Below are positions 5,669-10,783 of a stretch of DNA of 10,783 nt, in pieces. The stretch covers positions 1 through 10,783 of the forward strand of contig CALJJF010000200.1 in assembly GCA_937973935.1 (NCBI GenBank), in the 5' to 3' direction. The notes under the pieces are model-generated. The model made no database searches. It saw only the letters and a program-made list of their open reading frames with translations, and was not told where the DNA came from. The translations under genes were made by a program, and so were the position numbers. The stretch's first letter is position 1; each line of letters begins with the position of its first letter. Origin of the DNA: MKRK01 sp001896915 (GTDB lineage: Bacteria; Bacillota; Clostridia; Oscillospirales; Acutalibacteraceae).

Positions 5669-7820
5669 AGGATTCATCCAAACCGATCAGCCTCACACCG
5701 CCGGCAACAAGGAAACACAGTACCATGCCTGTGACAGTGGGTACAAGAAAAGAGACTAGGGTCCATTTCAGACTCTTGGTTTCTTTTTTTATAGTCAGAC
5801 AGGTGGTTGAGCAGGGCCAGTGCATGAGAGAAAAAAGCATGACGCAAACCGCAGTCAGCCACGTCCATCCATTTTGCACAAGCAAATGGCGAAGTGTATC
5901 AAGATTGCTGATTTCCTGCATACTGCTACTTGCCATATAGCTCATTATGATAATGGGCAACACAATTTCGTTGGCGGGAAAGCCCAGAATGAAGGCCATC
6001 AAAATATACCCGTCCAGCCCCAGAAGCTTGGCAAAGGGATCAAGAAACACTGCACAGTGGGTGAGCACGCTGGCTCCTCCGACTGTTACATTTGCCATGA
6101 TCCAGATCAATAATCCGGCAGGCGCCGCAACAGAAACAGCACGAAGAAGCACGAACAGGGTTCTGTCAAAAATCGAACGCACAATCACCTTGCCGATTTG
6201 GGGTCTGCGATAGGGGGGAAGCTCCAGGGTAAAAGAAGAGGGAAGTCCTTTCAGAATGGTTTTGGACAATATTCTGGATATCATCAGTGTCATTACAACA
6301 CCGAGGACAATGACCGACACCAAAATCAAGGCAGAAAGAGCCGACTTCAATACCCCTGTCACGGAACCGAGGAAGAACATGGTGATAATAGCAATCAATG
6401 TGGGAAATCTGCCGTTACAGGGAACAAAATTATTGGTAATGACGGCAATCAAGCGCTCCCGTGGTGATTCAATGATCCTGCATCCCACAACACCGGCGGC
6501 ATTGCAGCCAAAGCCCATGCACATGGTCAATGCCTGCTTTCCGTGGGCGCAGGCCTTTTTAAAGAAATTGTCCAGATTAAATGCAATTCTGGGCAAATAG
6601 CCCGAATCCTCCAACAGGGTAAACAACGGGAAAAATATAGCCATAGGCGGCAGCATCACAGCGACTACCCAGGAAACCGTTCGGTACATGCCGGAGATCA
6701 GCAATCCATCCAACCATAACGGGGCACCAAAGGATAGAAAAAGGGCATGCAGCCGGTCCTCTATCCAAAACAGACCGGTTCCGATGAGGTCGGACGGGTA
6801 ATTGGCGCCAATAATGGTCAGCCAGAAAATCGTACCGAACAACAGCGCCATTACAGGCAGACCGAACCTTCGGGAGGTCAGGATTCTATCAATTTTTCGA
6901 TCCCGATCGTTGTGGTTCACTTTTAAAATGCGGACAGTCTTGTTCGCTATCTGTTCCGATGCTTTCATCAGACAAGAAACAATCACATCCCTGTGCCTGT
7001 TTTGCGGGATTTGATTGGCAGCAAGATGAAGACGTGCCTGATTCAGTGAATGGATCAGCAACGTATTGTCACAAAAACGCTCGCCAAGGTGCTCTTCCAG
7101 GGAATGAATCAGCACTTCATCACCATCCAGTAGCTTCAGGGAAATCCACCGTGCCGGTATATTGCTCTGGGTGATTTTGCTGACAGCCGGTTCAAGGAGA
7201 TGTAACGCTTCTTCAATGGGTTTGTCGTAGATCACACCATAAGGGTTATGGCGGACACGGTCAAAGGAAACGGCAGAAACCGCATCCATCAATTCAGTCA
7301 GACCCTTACCGCTTCTTGCGCTGGTCGCAATTACCGGCACACCCAGTTGTTTTTCGAGTGCGTGAATATCAATCTGAATCTTCTTTTTCTTTGCTTCATC
7401 CATTAAATTTACACACACGACGACACGATCTGTAATTTCCAGTGTCTGCAGGACCAGATTCAGATTTCGTTCCATCAGTGTGGCGTCAACAATAACAACA
7501 GTGGTGTCCGGGCAGCCAAAACAAATAAAATCTCTGGCGACTTCTTCCTCCGGTGAGTTTGCCATCAGGGAATATGTACCTGGGATGTCCACCAGCGTGA
7601 AGGTGTTCCCTTGGTGGGTGTAATTTCCGCTGGCATTGGTCACTGTTTTTCCCGGCCAGTTTCCCGTGTGTTGATTGAGTCCTGTCAGGCTGTTAAATAC
7701 CGTGCTTTTTCCCACGTTGGGATTTCCCGCAAGGGCAATAATTTTATCAACGGTATTCCTGTCTATGAAAAGTGCATGGTCAATAGCGTGAAGACCGGTG
7801 GAACCGGCAGTTAGCCCCAT
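5640..7820 (-). CDS. feoB: Ferrous iron transport protein B
   Basis: This 726-aa inner-membrane protein takes up Fe(II). The N-terminal G domain shows G1 GNPNVGKST (32-40), the G2 region (HTGNWPGKTV), G3 DIPG (78-81), G4 NLMD (138-141, a conservative variant of NxxD) and G5 SAR (167-169). A helical GDI-like segment follows to about residue 300. The C-terminal half holds the membrane Gate repeats, with conserved cysteine motifs MGFGCNAAGVVGCR and NNFVPCNGRFP, the GFPANEIVLP segment, and HWPCSTTC near the C-terminus. The N-terminal extension MGLTAGSTGL before the G1 motif is usual for clostridial FeoB. ATG at 7820 has GGGGGTG (7834-7828) 7 bases upstream. feoA lies 15 bases upstream, so the two form an operon. 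The 3' end overlaps the permease gene on the other strand. A Mn-transporting FeoB cannot be excluded given the MntR-like regulator next door. Confidence 0.95.
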   Translation of the reverse strand: MGLTAGSTGLHAIDHALFIDRNTVDKIIALAGNPNVGKSTVFNSLTGLNQHTGNWPGKTVTNASGNYTHQGNTFTLVDIPGTYSLMANSPEEEVARDFICFGCPDTTVVIVDATLMERNLNLVLQTLEITDRVVVCVNLMDEAKKKKIQIDIHALEKQLGVPVIATSARSGKGLTELMDAVSAVSFDRVRHNPYGVIYDKPIEEALHLLEPAVSKITQSNIPARWISLKLLDGDEVLIHSLEEHLGERFCDNTLLIHSLNQARLHLAANQIPQNRHRDVIVSCLMKASEQIANKTVRILKVNHNDRDRKIDRILTSRRFGLPVMALLFGTIFWLTIIGANYPSDLIGTGLFWIEDRLHALFLSFGAPLWLDGLLISGMYRTVSWVVAVMLPPMAIFFPLFTLLEDSGYLPRIAFNLDNFFKKACAHGKQALTMCMGFGCNAAGVVGCRIIESPRERLIAVITNNFVPCNGRFPTLIAIITMFFLGSVTGVLKSALSALILVSVIVLGVVMTLMISRILSKTILKGLPSSFTLELPPYRRPQIGKVIVRSIFDRTLFVLLRAVSVAAPAGLLIWIMANVTVGGASVLTHCAVFLDPFAKLLGLDGYILMAFILGFPANEIVLPIIIMSYMASSSMQEISNLDTLRHLLVQNGWTWLTAVCVMLFSLMHWPCSTTCLTIKKETKSLKWTLVSFLVPTVTGMVLCFLVAGGVRLIGLDESSSFLSFLKA

Positions 7821-7835
7821 TTCTCAACACCCCCG

Positions 7836-8078
7836 TTAATTCGGCTCGACAATAATATTGCTTGCTTCCTCGCTTCTCAAAGCAATTACCGCACCGCGGA
7901 TTTCATATGCTGTGGGATCGCCGGAGGGGCTTTTTTGCAATGCCTCGACAATGGTATCGGTAATCAGCCCTAAGTCGAGCATTCTTCTGCGGGCGTTGCC
8001 GTCGGAGGTTAGTGTTTTGATTCTGGCTTTTTGACCGATTGGTAAAAAACACAATGGTATATAATTCTCATGTATCAT
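7836..8078 (-). CDS. feoA: Ferrous iron transport protein A
   Basis: This 80-aa cytoplasmic protein is a single FeoA/SH3-like beta-barrel domain. Visible family features are the opening PIGQKARIKTL, then ARRRMLDLGLITDTIVEALQKSPSGDP, the hallmark middle segment, then AYEIRGAVIALRSEEASNIIV. FeoA associates with FeoB and modulates iron uptake. The ATG at 8078 has GGGAG (8091-8087) 8 bases upstream. It is the first gene of the feoAB unit and is transcribed divergently from the DtxR-family regulator, its probable controller. Only one FeoA copy is seen here, whereas some clostridial loci carry two. Confidence 0.93.
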   Translation of the reverse strand: MIHENYIPLCFLPIGQKARIKTLTSDGNARRRMLDLGLITDTIVEALQKSPSGDPTAYEIRGAVIALRSEEASNIIVEPN

Positions 8079-8203
8079 AGATAGGACTCCCTATAATTTA
8101 GTGTAGTGAAAAAAAATTTCCCTTAACTAACATATGACATATAAATTACAGTTGTTACGAATAGATATAAAATAATGATTGTTTTGAAAAGGAGCTGATA
8201 AAT
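8079..8203. promoter_or_regulatory. Divergent control region between feoA and the metalloregulator gene
   Basis: This 125-bp AT-rich region must hold promoters for both directions. On the plus strand ATTACA (8145-8150), a 17-bp spacer and TAAAAT (8168-8173) form a plausible promoter for the regulator gene. For feoA I see no clear -35/-10 pair; AT-rich candidates lie at 8092-8140. An 11-bp palindrome ATATG-A-CATAT (8132-8142) sits near the middle and is a candidate operator. No good match to the classical 19-bp DtxR/IdeR box or the MntR box was seen by eye. Confidence 0.5.
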
Positions 8204-8698
8204 TTGGACAATATGGAATTTCATACCGTCAGAGGCTATCAGCTTCTGGACCAAAATAAAAGGCTGCTGACCTCTGCCATGGAGGATTATCTGGAAATGA
8301 TTTTTCGAAACAGCAGCAACGGATATTTGCGTATCAACAGACTTGCTGAGCTTCTGCATGTAAAGCCCTCATCGGTCACCAAAATGGTGCAGAAGTTGGG
8401 TAGTCTGGGGTTTTTAAAATATGAGAAATACGGTATCATTGTATTGACGGAAAACGGTACGGAAATAGGGAAGTATCTGCTGGAACGACATAATATCATC
8501 GAAAGCTTTTTTGCTCTGATCAACGCCGGTGACCATGTTTTGGAGGAAACAGAGCTGATCGAGCATTATCTCAGCCCGGAAACCATGAGAAACCTGCATC
8601 TGTTCATCCAATTCTTAAACAAAAACCCTGACATCCGTCAGCAATTTGAAAATTATAAAAGCTATCATAACACCAATTATAATTTGAGTGGCAGATAA
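8204..8698 (+). CDS. DtxR/MntR-family metal-dependent transcriptional regulator
   Basis: This 164-aa protein has a winged helix-turn-helix at about residues 22-88 (RINRLAELLHVKPSSVTKMV, then EKYGIIVLTENGTEIG) and a helical dimerisation/metal-binding domain at 90-150. There is no C-terminal SH3 domain, as in MntR. Alignment by eye with Bacillus subtilis MntR places all six metal ligands: D28 and E31 (AMEDYLEMIF), H96 (LLERHNIIESFF), and E117, E120 and H121 (TELIEHYLSP). Metal loading is therefore expected to favour DNA binding. TTG at 8204 is chosen because AAGGAG (8189-8194) is 9 bases upstream; ATG 8213 would be 18 away. It is divergent from feoAB, which it most likely represses when metal is plentiful. 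Whether it senses Mn(II), Fe(II) or both is open. Confidence 0.9.
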   Translation: MDNMEFHTVRGYQLLDQNKRLLTSAMEDYLEMIFRNSSNGYLRINRLAELLHVKPSSVTKMVQKLGSLGFLKYEKYGIIVLTENGTEIGKYLLERHNIIESFFALINAGDHVLEETELIEHYLSPETMRNLHLFIQFLNKNPDIRQQFENYKSYHNTNYNLSGR

Positions 8699-8703
8699 AC
8701 AAA

Positions 8704-8745
8704 AAACCGAGGAATTCAAGCGTACATGCTTGGATCCCTCGGTTT
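8704..8745. terminator. Long hairpin terminator between convergent genes
   Basis: An 18-position stem (8704-8721 with 8728-8745) has one mismatch and one G-T wobble around a 6-base loop (GTACAT), with CCGAGG/CCTCGG at its base. On the minus strand it is followed by TTTTTTGTTTAT, a good T tract, so it should terminate the small gene at 8764-9060. On the plus strand the tail is only TTTAAT, giving weaker termination for the regulator gene that ends at 8698. Confidence 0.88.
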
Positions 8746-8763
8746 AATAGATGATGAGAAAAC

Positions 8764-9060
8764 TTATTTATCGTTCAATGCTCTTTGCAGCCAGATTGCG
8801 CCAATATCCATGGCTTCATAGAGTCCCTTTTTCTCGCTTTTTTTCACAACCTTGTTCCGTGCGCTGACGTCAGGGTCGGTCAGTAACAGCTGGACGGTCA
8901 CATCATCCGCCACCAACAAATTATTCACGGTTTTGGTGCTGTTGATTTGCAGCATAATCACATATTTATCGGACATATCTCCGTAATACAGTGTGTTTCC
9001 GCTGCGGACCAATGGTTTCTCTTTATATGTTAAAAATTCTTTTTGTTCGCTCATGTTCAT
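8764..9060 (-). CDS. Small conserved-looking protein of unknown function
   Basis: This 98-aa soluble protein has no signal peptide, membrane segment or cysteine. I do not recognise a named domain, although the pattern resembles uncharacterised proteins of clostridia. Residues 9-40 (FLTYKEKPLVRSGNTLYYGD, then KYVIMLQI) look like short beta strands around an NTLYYGDMSDKY turn. Residues 52-66 (DDVTVQLLLTDPDVS) continue the strand pattern, and the C-terminus (KKSEKKGLYEAMDIGAIWLQRAL) is a probable amphipathic helix. The start is ambiguous: ATG 9060 has AAGGA (9073-9069) 8 bases upstream, while ATG 9054 has AGGA (9064-9061) 6 bases upstream. Its own promoter (9128-9100) and terminator (8745-8704) make it a single-gene unit, which supports it being real. 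No function is proposed. Confidence 0.8.
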   Translation of the reverse strand: MNMSEQKEFLTYKEKPLVRSGNTLYYGDMSDKYVIMLQINSTKTVNNLLVADDVTVQLLLTDPDVSARNKVVKKSEKKGLYEAMDIGAIWLQRALNDK

Positions 9061-9098
9061 TCCTGCTTTCCTTCAAACTATTTTACATAATACATGAA

Positions 9099-9115
9099 TA
9101 TCATACCATATGATA
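9099..9115. repeat. 17-bp inverted repeat overlapping a -10 box
   Basis: TATCATA-CCA-TATGATA has perfect 7-bp arms around a 3-bp centre. It covers the predicted -10 (9105-9100) and part of the spacer of the promoter for the 98-aa protein. A repressor bound here would block that promoter, but the binding protein is not identifiable from this window. Confidence 0.45.
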
Positions 9116-9128
9116 GCCAAATTGTAAA
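9100..9128 (-). promoter_or_regulatory. Predicted promoter of the small unknown gene
   Basis: On the minus strand TTTACA (9128-9123), a 17-bp spacer and TATGAT (9105-9100) make a good promoter. The implied start near 9093 lies about 33 bases upstream of ATG 9060. The -35 begins 2 bases beyond the stop codon of the aldo/keto reductase gene. Confidence 0.65.
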
Positions 9129-9129
9129 G

Positions 9130-10062
9130 TCAAACTACTTTAATTGCAAATAAATGGCATACTCCGCTGCAATAACCACACAAAACACATCGGTCACTGT
9201 CACAGTGTGCCTGTCCGTTTTTCAGTTCCAGTGCGTGCTGTCCGCATCGTTTTACGCATTGACCGCACCCGTCACAATAATCCTCGATATGAAGCTTTTT
9301 GTCAGTCAGCTTAATTTTCAGCATTTCGCCTGTTTCAAAATATTTGACATTGGCGGTAACCTCTTCGGTATTTTTGCATCCCAGTGCAACGCTGTCGATA
9401 TAGGGGAGGGCAGTGATGTAATCGAGACAGTCTTTCGCTTTTTGAAGCAGGTTTCCGCCGCCCAGCGCCTTCATAGAAAATACACCGATGCCGTTTTCAT
9501 GGGCTTTTTGTATCGCTGTTTCCATTTCTGTGCGGCTGCCGTCTACGATCCCAAGGCCGGTAAGATTCAACATGGGATGAATGACATCAAGCCCAAGCTC
9601 TGCCGCACCGTAAACAGCGGCGATGTGGTGCATGGAAGCGCCCACGGCCTTGATGATGCCTTTGGCTTTGCAGTCATAGAGATAGCTGAGTGCTTCCATA
9701 TGCCCTTTCAGAGTGAAAATACTTTCCTGTTCATGGAGCATAAAAATGTCGATATAGTCTCTGTCCAGTGCCTGTCTGGCTTCCTCCACCGCCTTTTCAG
9801 CCAGTTCTCTTGTATATGCGTAGGTTTTTGAGGAGATCACAATATCTTGCTTTCCGCTTTGCTTCATGCCTTCCAGCAGATAAGGATAGGTTTGATACAA
9901 TTCAGCCGTATCAAAAAAGCAGATGCCTTGCCGAATGGCAGAAGCAATGACAGCGCCGCCTTCCGGAATCGGCAGATTGGCTTGCAGAGGACCAACCGTT
10001 AAGGTGCCGAAACACATTTTTGACACATTCAGCCCTGTTTTTCCTAAAGAAACAGTTTTCAA
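9130..10062 (-). CDS. Aldo/keto reductase with C-terminal 2[4Fe-4S] ferredoxin domain
   Basis: Read from TTG 10062 this is a 310-aa cytoplasmic oxidoreductase. Residues 1-245 form an aldo/keto reductase barrel (KTVSLGKTGLNVSKMCFGT) with the catalytic tetrad D51 and Y56 (FFDTAELY), K79 (VISSKTY) and H110 (IFMLHEQ). Residues 260-305 carry two CX2CX2CX3C motifs, C263/C266/C269/C273 and C292/C295/C298/C302, so two [4Fe-4S] clusters are expected. The proline that often follows the fourth cysteine is absent in both. This fusion is common in anaerobic Firmicutes, and its physiological substrate is generally unknown. TTG 10062 is preferred over ATG 10104 because the upstream ATG lies in a terminator hairpin and lacks a ribosome binding site, while GGTGGTGA precedes the TTG. 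No separate promoter is seen, so it probably depends on read-through from ireB. Confidence 0.87.
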   Translation of the reverse strand: MKTVSLGKTGLNVSKMCFGTLTVGPLQANLPIPEGGAVIASAIRQGICFFDTAELYQTYPYLLEGMKQSGKQDIVISSKTYAYTRELAEKAVEEARQALDRDYIDIFMLHEQESIFTLKGHMEALSYLYDCKAKGIIKAVGASMHHIAAVYGAAELGLDVIHPMLNLTGLGIVDGSRTEMETAIQKAHENGIGVFSMKALGGGNLLQKAKDCLDYITALPYIDSVALGCKNTEEVTANVKYFETGEMLKIKLTDKKLHIEDYCDGCGQCVKRCGQHALELKNGQAHCDSDRCVLCGYCSGVCHLFAIKVV

Positions 10063-10075
10063 AACCTCACCACCC

Positions 10076-10102
10076 AAAAAGAAGAGCAGCATAAAGCTGC
10101 TC
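10076..10102 (-). terminator. Intrinsic terminator or attenuator between ireB and the reductase
   Basis: GAGCAGC (10084-10090) pairs perfectly with GCTGCTC (10096-10102) around a 5-base loop. On the minus strand the hairpin is followed by TTCTTTTT (10083-10076), and then directly by the reductase ribosome binding region GGGTGGTGAGG. It lies just after the ireB stop (10109-10107). The 7-bp stem suggests partial rather than complete termination. Confidence 0.78.
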
Positions 10103-10106
10103 ATTT

Positions 10107-10352
10107 CTAATTAATCAAATAGTTTTTCACAAGCGCCTGTAGCAGCTCGTCGCGGTCAATTTTGCGAATGAGGCTTCGGGCGTTATTATGAGTTGTGATG
10201 TAGGTCGGATCCTCTGAGAGGATATACCCAACGATTTGATTGATCGGATTATAGCCCTTTTCACGCAGTGAATCATATACCTGGGTTAAAATCAAACGCA
10301 TGTGCTGTTCGCTTTCGTCGCCCAGTGAAAAGGTAATTGTTTTGTCAGACAT
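10107..10352 (-). CDS. ireB: IreB family regulatory phosphoprotein (DUF965/YrzL)
   Basis: This 81-aa protein matches the IreB family across its whole length. The segments EKGYNPINQIVGYILS, DPTYITTHNNARSLIRKI and RDELLQALVKNYL are family hallmarks. In Enterococcus faecalis IreB is phosphorylated on N-terminal threonines by the Ser/Thr kinase IreK and restrains intrinsic cephalosporin resistance; here T5 and T7 (MSDKTITF) are the equivalent candidates. ATG 10352 is chosen because AAGGTGG (10368-10362) is 9 bases upstream. The longer reading from 10418 would overlap the promoter and adds residues not found in the family. In many Firmicutes the gene lies between alaS and ruvX, but here it follows pheT and precedes the reductase gene. 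The kinase is not in this window. Confidence 0.92.
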   Translation of the reverse strand: MSDKTITFSLGDESEQHMRLILTQVYDSLREKGYNPINQIVGYILSEDPTYITTHNNARSLIRKIDRDELLQALVKNYLIN

Positions 10353-10389
10353 AATAAGCCGCCACCTTTCGCTGAAAATCTGTAAATCT

Positions 10390-10418
10390 ATATTACAATA
10401 ATTGTGACGGAATTTCAA
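10390..10418 (-). promoter_or_regulatory. Predicted promoter of ireB
   Basis: On the minus strand TTGAAA (10418-10413), a 17-bp spacer and TAATAT (10395-10390) are positioned about 30 bases upstream of the ribosome binding site. An 8-bp direct repeat CGGAATTT (10408-10415 and 10430-10437, 22 bases apart) covers and precedes the -35 box. Confidence 0.55.
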
Positions 10419-10443
10419 GTAAATATTCGCGGAATTTTATAAT

Positions 10444-10783
10444 TTATGAACGAAGAACCGCATTTACCTCAGAAAGCCCCCTGATGATTTTGTTGATCGA
10501 GGTATTTGCTTCTTCATCGGTCAGGGTTTTGTCATCAGCACGAAGGGTAATGCTATATGCCACACTCTTTTTTCCTTGTTCGATCTGAGCGCCCTCATAC
10601 ACATCAAAAAGCGTCACTTCTTTTAAGAGCTTTCCGGCAGATTTTTGAATGATCTTCTTAAGGGTGTGCACCGGCAGATCGCTGTCGCAGAGGATGGCAA
10701 GATCGCGGGTGGTGGCAGGGAAACGGGGAATCTGGTGATATATTTTATCGGTTTTTGCGTTTTGCAGCATCACCGAAAGAGAA
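10444..10783 (-). CDS. pheT: Phenylalanyl-tRNA synthetase beta subunit, C-terminal end (partial)
   Basis: The frame is open from the window edge to TAA (10446-10444) and gives the last 112 residues of PheT. This is the ferredoxin-fold anticodon-binding (FDX-ACB) domain: IYHQIPRFPATTRDLAILCD is the hallmark start (KFPAxxRDLA), then LLKEVTLFDVYEGAQIEQGK, SVAYSITLRADDKTLTDEE and the final NKIIRGLSEVNAVLRS. The domain contacts the tRNA(Phe) anticodon stem in the alpha2beta2 synthetase that charges tRNA(Phe). The 5' part lies outside the window, with pheS expected further upstream. The internal ATGs near 10770 are not the start. No clear terminator follows the stop, so some read-through into ireB is possible. 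Confidence 0.95.
   Translation of the reverse strand, partial: SLSVMLQNAKTDKIYHQIPRFPATTRDLAILCDSDLPVHTLKKIIQKSAGKLLKEVTLFDVYEGAQIEQGKKSVAYSITLRADDKTLTDEEANTSINKIIRGLSEVNAVLRS

Noticed and set aside
6577..6768. Minus-strand 63-codon ORF and the other short ORFs across 5674-7814
   Set aside because: All are alternative-frame shadows of feoB, which is continuous with all G-domain and membrane motifs.
9154..9831. Plus-strand ORF of 225 codons
   Set aside because: It is fully antisense to the aldo/keto reductase, whose catalytic and Fe-S motifs are intact on the minus strand; the plus-strand product has no recognisable pattern.
9130..10062. Reductase-ferredoxin fusion as a novel architecture
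   Set aside because: Aldo/keto reductases with a C-terminal 4Fe-4S dicluster domain are common in anaerobic Firmicutes, so the fusion itself is not new.
10353..10418. 22-residue N-terminal extension of IreB from ATG 10418
   Set aside because: It overlaps the predicted promoter, has no ribosome binding site, and adds residues not found in the family; ATG 10352 has AAGGTGG at a good distance.
1..10783. tRNA, rRNA, CRISPR array, insertion sequence, prophage or toxin-antitoxin module
   Set aside because: No cloverleaf-like run, regularly spaced repeats, transposase, integrase or toxin pair was seen; the lone XRE gene has no adjacent toxin candidate.

Overview
The window looks like the end of a contig from a low- to mid-GC Firmicute of the class Clostridia, probably in or near the Oscillospiraceae/Ruminococcaceae. 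The grounds are a DnaD-domain primosome protein, an IreB (DUF965) protein, a Bce-type peptide-resistance module, Shine-Dalgarno sites close to AGGAGG, frequent TTG/GTG starts and an aldo/keto reductase carrying a ferredoxin domain. This is inferred from gene families, not from a search. Bases 1-47 are not biological: they are Illumina P7/index/read-2 adapter sequence left at the contig end, and they cut off the DnaD gene.

Left part (48-1117): a truncated minus-strand DnaD-domain gene, a bidirectional-looking terminator, a minus-strand XRE-family regulator, and an AT-rich divergent intergenic region with a recognisable promoter on each strand.

Centre-left (1124-5668, plus strand): a four-gene Bce-type module made of an OmpR-family response regulator, an intramembrane-sensing histidine kinase, an ABC ATPase and a large FtsX-type permease. 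The regulator/kinase pair has its own strong promoter. The transporter pair has a separate extended -10 promoter preceded by a 14-bp site matching the BceR-type consensus TNACA-N4-TGTAA. A perfect 15-bp hairpin sits between the two transcription units. The likely logic is flux sensing: the transporter and kinase detect a cell-wall-active peptide, and the phosphorylated regulator raises transporter expression. The permease gene runs 29 bp into the 3' end of feoB on the opposite strand.

Centre-right (5640-8698): feoA-feoB on the minus strand (ferrous iron uptake), divergent from a DtxR-family metalloregulator that retains all six metal ligands of MntR. The shared 125-bp intergenic region should hold the control sites.

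Right part (8699-10783, all minus strand): a strong hairpin terminator, a small conserved-looking protein of unknown function with its own promoter, an aldo/keto reductase with a C-terminal 2[4Fe-4S] domain, ireB, and the C-terminal end of pheT (phenylalanyl-tRNA synthetase beta), which runs off the window. A terminator lies directly in front of the reductase ribosome binding site, so that gene probably depends on read-through from ireB.

I found no tRNA, rRNA, CRISPR array, insertion sequence or prophage gene, and no clearly undescribed system. The most useful points are the adapter contamination, the predicted BceR-type operator with adjacent hairpin, and the MntR-type ligand set on a regulator placed beside an iron transporter.
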